From Paenibacillus sp. UNC451MF (GTDB lineage Bacteria > Bacillota > Bacilli > Paenibacillales > NBRC-103111), in the NCBI RefSeq assembly GCF_000686845.1, contig NZ_JMLS01000005.1:287672-351671 (forward strand): a DNA stretch of 64,000 nt, given 5' to 3'. Both the position numbers and the translations under genes were made by a program. The notes under the pieces were generated by a model. The model was not told the DNA's origin. It saw only the letters and a program-made list of their open reading frames with translations, and did not search any database. Shown here piece by piece: positions 26,542 through 34,042 of this stretch. Position 1 is the stretch's first letter. Each line of letters begins with the position of its first letter.

Positions 26542-26570
26542 AAAGACACTCTCGGAAGGGTGTCTTTTTT
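26542..26570 (+). terminator. Intrinsic terminator after the HIT gene
   Basis: AAAGACACTCTCGGAAGGGTGTCTTTTTT, a short perfect stem with six T. Confidence 0.92.
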
Positions 26571-26657
26571 GCACTTCATTTCCCAAAAGAATGAAGATAG
26601 GACACGAAGAAGTGTGTTTCGGTTATCGATTTAAGTTAAGTGAGAAGTTATAATCAT

Positions 26658-26677
26658 TTATGAAATCGATTTCATAA
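26658..26677. promoter_or_regulatory. Perfect 20-bp palindrome matching the CcpA cre consensus
   Basis: TTATGAAATCGATTTCATAA is exactly self-complementary. Its core TGAAATCGATTTCA satisfies every position of cre (TGWAANCGNTNWCA). A -10-like TATAAT lies just upstream at 26649-26654, so the site would overlap the transcription start and early leader of the binding-protein gene, a position where CcpA or another LacI-family repressor blocks transcription. Confidence 0.6.
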
Positions 26678-26732
26678 CGAATCTCGTATGAGACGAAACT
26701 CATAGAACGAGAGAATAAGGGGGATTAGTATA

Positions 26733-28082
26733 GTGCTGCTTAGAAAATGGGGGATCGCTCTGGCTGCGGCTTCGTTCATGGTTCCGACGTTGGCTGCATG
26801 CTCGAACTCAAAAGATGAGAAGGCCGCGGAAGCGCCTAAATCGGCTGAGGTCAATTATAATGAGACCGCGACGCTGACTATCGTATCGCAGTTCGGGGAC
26901 ACACAGGAATATTTCGATAAATTGTACGGCAACCGCATCAAGAGAAAGTTTCCCAACGTGACGATCAACTTCATTCCGAGAGGGACCGGGACGGGGATTA
27001 ATGATCTTGTAGCTGCGGGAACTTACCCGGACATTATGTACGGAAGCTTGTCGGACATCGACGGATTTTTGATCGATAACGGTCTGGCTTACGATATGTC
27101 CGAGCTTGTTAAGAAAAATGCATATGATTTAAGCCGGTTTGATCAAGTCCATATTGACAGCATCAAGAATACGAATCCTGATGGCGCCCTTTACGGGCTT
27201 CCAATGCCATCTTCTCAAGTTCAAGTGCTATTCTACAATAAAGCTTTATTCGATAAGTTCGGCGTGCCCTATCCGAAGGATGGGATGACCTGGGACGATA
27301 CGTATGAATTGGCCAAAAAAATGACCAGAACCGATGGCGGAGAGGTTTATCGCGGCTTCAGTTCCTTTATCGGAAGCGTGCTGAGAGACAATCAGCTGTC
27401 CTACCCGTATCTGGACCCGAAAGCAGATCAAATGTACGACAATGAGAAATGGAAGCAGCTGCTGTCGAATCTAAGCCGGTTCTATCAAATTCCGAATAAT
27501 AACCGCGACCCGAAAAAGAAGTCGCAAACCGAAGAATACACAGCATTCCATGCGAAAATGAATGTTGCAATGCAGGTAAACCAGCTGACGCGATATCTGG
27601 AATTCCCGAAAGAGCTGAACTGGGATATGGTCACGATTCCTACGTTCAAGGAACTGCCTAATGTGGGCAGCCAATCCGGTGCGTATTACTGGTACATCAG
27701 CAACACGAACAAAAACAAGGATCTCTCATTCCATGTCATTTCATACATGCTATCGGATGAAGTTCAGCTCGATATGGCCAAAACGATAGGGTTAGTTCCG
27801 TCATTGAAATCGTCGAGCGATATTTTCAAATCGATTGGTCAAGATGTACCAGAGCTCAAAGGGAAAAATATTCAGGCAGTATACAAATATAAGCCGGCGG
27901 CTGCGCCTCCGAAGAGAGATAAGGGCTTGATCGGCGCCAACCCGAATGAGCTGAAAAAAATAGTGGAAAAAATATTCGACAGAACGACTTTGGATAACGT
28001 TGACATCAATACCGCGTTAAGGGATGCGCAGGAGGAAATGGCCAAACAGGTAGATGCAAAAAAAGCCAATGCGAAGAAATAA
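26733..28082 (+). CDS. Orphan sugar-type ABC solute-binding lipoprotein
   Basis: A 449-residue extracellular binding protein of family 1. Lipobox LAAC places the lipidated Cys at residue 23. Translation starts at GTG 26733, 7 nt after AAGGGGGAT. The mature part has the usual two-lobe features (GTYPDIMYGS near 98, YGLPMPSSQVQVLFYNKALFD near 153). No permease or ATPase gene is adjacent, so it must serve a transporter encoded elsewhere or act as a sensor partner. A perfect cre-like palindrome upstream suggests carbon-catabolite control, and a terminator follows directly. Confidence 0.87.
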   Translation: MLLRKWGIALAAASFMVPTLAACSNSKDEKAAEAPKSAEVNYNETATLTIVSQFGDTQEYFDKLYGNRIKRKFPNVTINFIPRGTGTGINDLVAAGTYPDIMYGSLSDIDGFLIDNGLAYDMSELVKKNAYDLSRFDQVHIDSIKNTNPDGALYGLPMPSSQVQVLFYNKALFDKFGVPYPKDGMTWDDTYELAKKMTRTDGGEVYRGFSSFIGSVLRDNQLSYPYLDPKADQMYDNEKWKQLLSNLSRFYQIPNNNRDPKKKSQTEEYTAFHAKMNVAMQVNQLTRYLEFPKELNWDMVTIPTFKELPNVGSQSGAYYWYISNTNKNKDLSFHVISYMLSDEVQLDMAKTIGLVPSLKSSSDIFKSIGQDVPELKGKNIQAVYKYKPAAAPPKRDKGLIGANPNELKKIVEKIFDRTTLDNVDINTALRDAQEEMAKQVDAKKANAKK

Positions 28083-28089
28083 CTATAAG

Positions 28090-28124
28090 GACTTGCTCCG
28101 GTTTCTAGGGGCAGGTCTTTTTTT
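28090..28124 (+). terminator. Intrinsic terminator after the orphan binding-protein gene
   Basis: GGACTTGCTCC pairs with GGGGCAGGTC through two G-T pairs and is followed by seven T. The rest of 28083-28331 is AT-rich leader with no supported gene. Confidence 0.82.
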
Positions 28125-28331
28125 GCCTTGGGTAGGGCAGGATAGCTCTAAGCGTAGCCAAGGTTTGCAAAATATGTCGATCATACAGCAGCAATCTGGA
28201 TCTTTTCTCCTGTTTTTCATTCCGGTATAGTCCTATCCTCCTGACTTCATCAAATATTATCAAATCTTCCAATGCTTTCGTGATAGAATTCAAATTGGTA
28301 GTTATATACTTTCTAATAATGGAGGAATATG

Positions 28332-31298
28332 ATGAGTAAACCAATGCATTGGAAAGCAAAGCTGTTGAAAACAACGCTCGCCCTTACTCTCGCATTTCCG
28401 CTTCAATCTTTCTTTTTTAGCGGGGGGCAGGAGGCTTTCGCCGAGGGACCTAGTGATCCGGCTCCCTTCATCAACGCGAAGGTTGTCAACGAGAATGCAG
28501 GCAAAAAGATCTTGTTCGATAATACGCACGGACAAACAGCCGGCGCTGCGGACTGGGTTATTGACGGCGCTTTTTCCGATTTCGGTAATGCCTTGGCTGA
28601 CAATGGATACTATGTAAAGGAGCTTCGCAAGTCCAACCCTATCACGGTTGAGGATTTGCAAGGCTACGATGTGTTGGTCATCGGGGAAGCTAATATTCCT
28701 TATAAGCAATCGGAACAAGCAGCAATGAAGCAGTATGTTCAAAACGGAGGCAGCATTTTCTTCATCGCCGACCATTATAATGCGGATAGGAACAAAAACC
28801 GTTGGGACGCGTCCGAGGTTATGAACGGCTATCGTCGGGGTGCTTGGGAAGACCCTGCCAAGGGCATGAGCGCTGAAGAACGCAATTCTGCCGCCATGCA
28901 AGGGGTCGCAAGCTCCGATTGGCTCAATGAAAATTTCGGTGTCAGATTCCGCTATAACGCGCTTGGCGACATCATCACCGATAAGGTTGTGGCACCTGAG
29001 CAAGCGCTTGGGATTACTAACGGTGTATCTACTGTAGCTATGCATGCCGGCTCTACAGTTGAAATTTTAGATCCGACCCGGGCCAAAGGAATCGTGTATC
29101 TGCCCCAAACGAATGCAGCTTGGCCCAATGCAGTCGATCAAGGCGTATATAATGGCGGAGGCGTAGCCGAAGGCCCTTATGTCGCTATTTCCAAATCCGG
29201 CTTAGGTAAAGCCGCATTCATCGGCGACTCCTCTCCTGTTGAGGATGCAACGCCGAAATATTTGCGGGAAGAGAATGGCCAAAGAAAGACAACCTATGAC
29301 GGCTTCAAGGAGCAAAATGACGGCACGCTGCTCGTTAATATTATTAACTGGCTGAGCAAGAAGGAAAGCTACACCAAGCTGAGCGACGTTAGTGGGCTGC
29401 AGCTCGACCAGCCTACGGCATTGCTGCCGTTCGAAGCTCCCGAGGCTTCCACGGAGCCGCAAGCAGAGCCTTGGTCCGCACCGGATGCGGGCTATAGATG
29501 GTGGGATGCCTCCAGCTTCAAGGCTGGCTCCTATGGAGGTGCTACAGCCGCACCGAGCGCAGCGTACAGCTTTGTGCATCAGGCGCAGCTTCCGAACGCG
29601 CAGCAATTTCAAATCCGCGTTGTAGCGGATAATCTGCCAGCCTACGGGACCGTGTCCGGCTTCAGCGCAGGCATTTATTTAACCGGAGGTACTCAGGTTG
29701 CTCAAATTCAAAATGCCGACGGCACTTGGCCGACAGCGTATGGCTATAGTTCCAATTTCAGTGTTACGGCCGACGGTTTAGGCCATGCTTACAAGGATCT
29801 CACGGTCCGCATTAAGCCTGATACTAACGGTGCAGCGAGTCTGCGTCTAAGACAAAATGGCAATAACCTCAAGACCGAAGCGGTCACCCTGGCCAATGTG
29901 CCTGCCGAGCCGCTTCCGGGAGATAAGCCGCCTGTGCCAGACCAAATCTCGATAGCTGAAGCAAGGGCCAAAGCCGATAATACGCTGGTCACTGTAGAAG
30001 GCGTTGTGACTACTGAGCCTGGCGCATTTGGCGGACAAGCCTTTTATCTTCAGGATGCCACCGCCGGGGTGTATGTATTTCAAAGCCAAAGCGGCTTCCA
30101 CCAAGGAGACAAGGTGAAGGTAACCGCTTCGCTTACCCATTACAACTCGGAGCTCGAGCTGGCTACACCTGTAGCTATCGAGAAGACCGGAACAGCGGAG
30201 ATTCCGGCAGCGAAGGCAGCCACAGCAGTGAGCGAGGACAATCAGGGTCAGCTCATTGAGCTGTCGAATGTAGTTATTCATAATGTGGTCGCAGCCACGC
30301 CAGCCGGCTCATTCGAATTTGATGCGACGGCCGGTTCCGCGACGCATCATGTGCGCGTCGACGGCCGTACGGGCCTTACGCTGGATAAGTTCCCTTATCA
30401 GGAGGGGCAAGTCGTGAACGTACGTGGGGTTGCAGCGATTTTCAAAGACACCTACCAGCTGAAGCCTCGCGGTCTGAGCGATTTTACGGCCATCGATATG
30501 ACGGCTCCAATTACGACAGCAGCATTGTCCGAAACTCCTAACAGCGCTGGTTGGTACCATCAGGATGTGAAGGTTACCTTGTCCGCAGCAGATACCGGCA
30601 CCGGTGTCGCCTCGACATTGTATAATACGAATGGCGGAGAATGGCTGGGTTATACGGCTCCGCTGATCGTTTCCTCAGAGGGCACGAGCAATCTGCAGTA
30701 TTATTCTGTCGATGCCGCTGGTAACACGGAAGCTGCTCAATCCCTGCTCATCCGTTTGGATAAAACCGCGCCGATAGTGACCTTGACCCAGTCAGGCCAA
30801 ACCGTTCACGACGTAACCTATGATGTAGCCTTCACTTTCGAGCTCGTCGCAAAAGACGGATTGTCCGGCGTCGCTTTGCAAAAGCTTCTTTTGGACGGAG
30901 TAGAAATCTCTTCAGGCCAAACGCTGCAGGCTAAGCAGCTTGGTCTTGGAACTCATACTGTGAAGTACCGCGTTGAAGATGCTGCAGGGAACATTGCGGA
31001 GCAGGACTTCAGCTTCGAAATCTCGTTCAGCACCAGCTTTTCTGCTGTTCATGCATTAATCACACAGCTGGACAAGGGCGGTCACTTCAAGAACAATGGG
31101 GAAGCCAAGTCGTTGGATGCGAAGCTGTCCACCGCTGAGAAGCAGTATGAGAAAGGGCATAGGGATCAAGCCATCAAGCATTTGAACGATCTTCAGGACG
31201 CAGTGGATAAGGATGCGGACAAAGGAAAAATGACGGCTTCCGCCCAAGAGCAGTTGACCCAACATATTGCTTATTTGCTTCAGTCCATTGCTAAATAA
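28332..31298 (+). CDS. Large secreted multidomain protein (GATase-like, OB-fold, Ig-like, FIMAH domains)
   Basis: A 988-residue exported protein with a signal peptide ending near EAFA (about residue 38). Residues about 55-345 look like a class-I glutamine-amidotransferase-like/DUF4350 fold (KKILFDNTHGQTAG, then YDVLVIGEANIPY and SIFFIADHYNADRN). About 385-520 is a beta-rich module. About 540-720 is an OB-fold of the YhcR nuclease-accessory type (VTVEGVVTTEPGAFGGQAFYLQD). About 725-900 holds Ig-like/OmpL47-type repeats (DKTAPIVTL, YSVDAAGNTE). The last 75 residues are a FIMAH-like helical domain. ATG 28332 is favoured over 28329 by spacing from GGAGG. A cell-surface role in nucleic-acid or glycan processing is likely but not proven. 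Confidence 0.78.
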   Translation: MSKPMHWKAKLLKTTLALTLAFPLQSFFFSGGQEAFAEGPSDPAPFINAKVVNENAGKKILFDNTHGQTAGAADWVIDGAFSDFGNALADNGYYVKELRKSNPITVEDLQGYDVLVIGEANIPYKQSEQAAMKQYVQNGGSIFFIADHYNADRNKNRWDASEVMNGYRRGAWEDPAKGMSAEERNSAAMQGVASSDWLNENFGVRFRYNALGDIITDKVVAPEQALGITNGVSTVAMHAGSTVEILDPTRAKGIVYLPQTNAAWPNAVDQGVYNGGGVAEGPYVAISKSGLGKAAFIGDSSPVEDATPKYLREENGQRKTTYDGFKEQNDGTLLVNIINWLSKKESYTKLSDVSGLQLDQPTALLPFEAPEASTEPQAEPWSAPDAGYRWWDASSFKAGSYGGATAAPSAAYSFVHQAQLPNAQQFQIRVVADNLPAYGTVSGFSAGIYLTGGTQVAQIQNADGTWPTAYGYSSNFSVTADGLGHAYKDLTVRIKPDTNGAASLRLRQNGNNLKTEAVTLANVPAEPLPGDKPPVPDQISIAEARAKADNTLVTVEGVVTTEPGAFGGQAFYLQDATAGVYVFQSQSGFHQGDKVKVTASLTHYNSELELATPVAIEKTGTAEIPAAKAATAVSEDNQGQLIELSNVVIHNVVAATPAGSFEFDATAGSATHHVRVDGRTGLTLDKFPYQEGQVVNVRGVAAIFKDTYQLKPRGLSDFTAIDMTAPITTAALSETPNSAGWYHQDVKVTLSAADTGTGVASTLYNTNGGEWLGYTAPLIVSSEGTSNLQYYSVDAAGNTEAAQSLLIRLDKTAPIVTLTQSGQTVHDVTYDVAFTFELVAKDGLSGVALQKLLLDGVEISSGQTLQAKQLGLGTHTVKYRVEDAAGNIAEQDFSFEISFSTSFSAVHALITQLDKGGHFKNNGEAKSLDAKLSTAEKQYEKGHRDQAIKHLNDLQDAVDKDADKGKMTASAQEQLTQHIAYLLQSIAK

Positions 31299-31334
31299 AA
31301 CAATCTCACTTAAAAGTTCCATTCAATAAAAATT

Positions 31335-31376
31335 GCGGCAGTCAGAACATCTTATCTGTTCTTGACGGCCGCTTTA
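31335..31376. terminator. Bidirectional terminator between convergent genes
   Basis: GCGGCAGTCAGAACA pairs with TGTTCTTGACGGCCGC around TCTTATC. The flanks are T-rich (plus) and A-rich (minus). Confidence 0.75.
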
Positions 31377-31389
31377 TTGTTTTGCACCA

Positions 31390-32889
31390 TTATTTGTTGA
31401 CGGTTTGGGCCAACCTTGCATTCCCTATGGCTAGGCTAGCGAGCAAGCTGACTACCACAAATAAGGCAGCAAGCAAAAAGATATCGTGCAGAGCCCCGCT
31501 AAACGCCCTTTGAAGTTCTAGCAATACCGCGTCCGGCATGGTTGCTCTAATGTCTTGATTTAACAATATCTCAGGGTCGGAGAAGGATTGCAGTTGCTCA
31601 GACATAACCGAATTCTCTTGGCCCATTCTGTTAGTGATTCCTCTAGCAAGAATTCCTCCCATTACGCTAACGCCAAAGGTACCACCAATGGAACGGAAAA
31701 ATTGGTTCGAAGATGTAGCCACCCCCCTCTGGTTCCAACCCACGGCATGTTGGGCTGCCGTCCCCAAGGTCGGGAAGATTGCTCCCAATCCCAGCCCGGT
31801 AATCAGCATGTAAATCACGATCTGGATTGTGGATGTTTCCATGTTCATCTGAGAGAACAGCAAGAAACCAATCAAAGTTAAGATCAAGCTCGACACCAGG
31901 ATCACTCGATAGGAAACTATCATCATCCAGCGTCTGCTTCCCATGGTGGTAACAACCGTCGCCAGCATGAGGGGGACTAAGGTGTAACCGGTGACGGAGG
32001 CCGACACCCCGATAACTCCTTGTACAAATAGTGGGATGTAAGCGATAGCTCCGAACAAAGCCGCGCTTATAAAGAATCCGGCGATATGGCTGCATGAAAT
32101 CGTGCGGATTTTAAATAGCTGTAGAGGAATTAGCGGCTCTTGAGCTCTTGCCTCAGCCCAAATGAACGTAATGAGAAATAGGGTACCGATCAAGAATAAC
32201 CCTAGGATGGGACCGCTATTCCAAGCGTATGAATTGCCTCCCATAACGAGTGCCAAAAGCAAGGATACGACGGCGCCTGTAAAAGTAATTGCACCGAGCC
32301 AATCGATGCTTTGTTTGGCAGCGTTAGAACGCTTTTCTTTAAGAGCGAATGCGAGCATAAGAAATGCTGCTAATCCGAATGGAAGGTTGATGAAGAAAAT
32401 CCAGCTCCAGTTCCAATTGACGAGCATGCCCCCAATGGCTGGTCCACATATACTGGATGCGGCGAACATTGTGCTGAATAATCCCATGAATTTGACCCGC
32501 TGCTCCGGCGGGTAAATGTCCGCAATAATGGTAAAGGAGATCGGCATTAACACTCCCGCCCCGAGGCCTTGTATTCCCCTAAAGATGATTAACTCAGGCA
32601 TCGAAATAGCGTAACCGCACAACAAGGACCCTATTAAGAATAACAACAGACCACATAAAAAAATCCGTTTACGGCCGAATAGATCAGCCAACTTCCCGTA
32701 GATCGGCATCATGGTTGTCGAAGCGAGCATATAGACGGAAAATACCCAGCTGTATAACGACATATCTCCTAATTGTTTGGTAATCGTGGGCATTGCCGTA
32801 GCTAAGATGGTTTGATCCAATGAGGACAAGATCAAACCGGTTAATAGCCCTGTAGTAATCCATTTTGAATTCCGAGTTTCAATCGACAA
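31390..32889 (-). CDS. DHA2-family multidrug MFS exporter (EmrB/QacA type)
   Basis: A 499-residue protein with fourteen predicted transmembrane helices. DHA2 motifs are visible: SSLDQTILATAMPTITKQLG in the first helix, GKLADLFGRKRIFLCG (motif A) near 65-80 and LGAGVLMPISFTIIADIYP (motif C-like) near 112-130. Translation starts at TTG 32889 behind a strong GGAGGTG. It pumps drugs or toxic compounds out using the proton gradient. It is divergent from a TetR regulator 172 bp away; an inverted repeat between them is a likely operator, so expression is probably drug-inducible. Confidence 0.9.
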   Translation of the reverse strand: MSIETRNSKWITTGLLTGLILSSLDQTILATAMPTITKQLGDMSLYSWVFSVYMLASTTMMPIYGKLADLFGRKRIFLCGLLLFLIGSLLCGYAISMPELIIFRGIQGLGAGVLMPISFTIIADIYPPEQRVKFMGLFSTMFAASSICGPAIGGMLVNWNWSWIFFINLPFGLAAFLMLAFALKEKRSNAAKQSIDWLGAITFTGAVVSLLLALVMGGNSYAWNSGPILGLFLIGTLFLITFIWAEARAQEPLIPLQLFKIRTISCSHIAGFFISAALFGAIAYIPLFVQGVIGVSASVTGYTLVPLMLATVVTTMGSRRWMMIVSYRVILVSSLILTLIGFLLFSQMNMETSTIQIVIYMLITGLGLGAIFPTLGTAAQHAVGWNQRGVATSSNQFFRSIGGTFGVSVMGGILARGITNRMGQENSVMSEQLQSFSDPEILLNQDIRATMPDAVLLELQRAFSGALHDIFLLAALFVVVSLLASLAIGNARLAQTVNK

Positions 32890-32912
32890 TATAGTGCACC
32901 TCCATTATAATA

Positions 32913-32942
32913 GACACAGTGTTGTTTTAACGAAGCTGTGTC
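32913..32942. promoter_or_regulatory. Candidate TetR operator between the DHA2 exporter and its regulator
   Basis: GACACAG and CTGTGTC form a perfect 7-bp inverted repeat separated by 16 nt. It lies in the intergenic region shared by both divergent genes. Confidence 0.45.
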
Positions 32943-33060
32943 GATTATATTAAATGCCCTACAAGAAAACGGCAACCAACAAAAACGGTGTGTTTGCCGC
33001 ATATTTGACACAATACTGCGAACTGTCTTGAAAATTCTGAATAATAGACGAAAGGAGAGC

Positions 33061-33681
33061 ATGATGTCGATTAAAGAAACTACGCCCGACCTTCGGGTTC
33101 AACGAACGCTGCAACTGATTCGGGATGCGGTGATCTCTCTGATGGATGAACAAGGGTTCGACCGGACAACGGTCCGCGATATTACGGCTCGCGCTATGAT
33201 TAATCGGGCGACGTTTTATTTGCATTACGAGGACAAGTACGATCTGTTGAAGAAAATCATCGACGGAATGCTTCACGAATTAAAACAGACCATGGCATTG
33301 CCTGTAAGCTTTTCAGCAGAGCAGTTCAATATGAATGCGGAGACCCCTCCGGAATCGTTTGTTCGCCAATTTGAGCACCTAGCTGCCAATGCCCTATTTT
33401 ATAAAGTGATGCTGGGTCCGAATGGCGCGCCGGGCTTCGCCGGGCGTATGGAACAAGTCATCCAGGAGGCGTTGTTTGAAAGGCAGACGTTGGCACAGCC
33501 CAATGAACAGCAGCTCTCCCTCCCACGGGAGTTGATTATTCGCTATGCGACGTCGGCCCATATTGGCCTCATGAAGCATTGGCTGGAGAATAACATGCCT
33601 TATTCGCCCCACTACATGGCTACGCAGTTAAAACGGCTCCATTTGCTTGGACCTACGCGGTTGTCTCTTCCGTTGGAGTAG
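33061..33681 (+). CDS. TetR-family repressor
   Basis: A 206-residue regulator. The N-terminal helix-turn-helix (TVRDITARAMINRATFYLHY, about 36-55) is typical of TetR, as is the following EDKYDLLKKIIDGM. The C-terminal ligand domain resembles the TetR_C_33 group found in DhaS/YxbF-like regulators of Bacillus. The start at ATG 33061 is behind AAAGGAG. The reading frame is open for 41 more codons upstream, but those overlap the promoter/operator region. It is probably the repressor of the divergent DHA2 exporter. Confidence 0.87.
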   Translation: MMSIKETTPDLRVQRTLQLIRDAVISLMDEQGFDRTTVRDITARAMINRATFYLHYEDKYDLLKKIIDGMLHELKQTMALPVSFSAEQFNMNAETPPESFVRQFEHLAANALFYKVMLGPNGAPGFAGRMEQVIQEALFERQTLAQPNEQQLSLPRELIIRYATSAHIGLMKHWLENNMPYSPHYMATQLKRLHLLGPTRLSLPLE

Positions 33682-33763
33682 AAAAGAATAGAAAAAAAGA
33701 CGAGCAAAAGATTTGCCCGCCTTCATTGTGAAGCTGTGAGTCTATTCCTTCAACACGTTCTAA

Positions 33764-33937
33764 TTAAAGGGATTCGGAGCTTTGGATGGCATGCTCCCAG
33801 CTAGGAAAGTAATACAAAGCGTTCTGTAACAGCTCCGGATGCGATTGCTTAATTTTTTTCTTGCTCAACGTATCACCGTTTTGTTTGAGCTGCTGAATTT
33901 GCGATACGACATCGACTGCACTCATATTAGCTTCCAT
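33764..33937 (-). CDS. 57-aa protein with a homing-endonuclease-repeat-like helical motif
   Basis: A small minus-strand gene below the usual size cut-off. ATG 33937 lies 9 nt after AAGGGGTG. The protein (VSQIQQLKQNGDTLSKKKIK at 11-30, then HPELLQNALYYFPSWEHAIQ at 33-52) has the pattern of a three-helix unit with G-x-x-L-S-K-K-x-I and F-x-S-W-x-x-A-I. By eye this resembles the repeats that accompany HNH/homing endonucleases and some DNA-binding proteins. Base composition and codon use look coding. It stands alone between TetR and the CAP/SLH gene. The remaining 33682-34042 gap shows nothing else. Confidence 0.6.
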   Translation of the reverse strand: MEANMSAVDVVSQIQQLKQNGDTLSKKKIKQSHPELLQNALYYFPSWEHAIQSSESL

Positions 33938-34042
33938 GAATGAACACCCCTTTTCTCAAGTTACTGTCAATTTTACCCTTATGAGTACAATTTATACGGT
34001 TACTTTTGAATTTAGGGGTGACATTTGATGTCATTTAGCCGC

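Noticed and set aside
28105-28374. An 89-codon minus-strand frame before the large secreted protein gene
   Set aside because: It overlaps a terminator and the start of the real gene and has no ribosome site or family-like sequence.
33061-33681. Long N-terminal extension of the TetR frame back to 32938
   Set aside because: The extra 41 codons cover the operator repeat, and AAAGGAG clearly marks ATG 33061.
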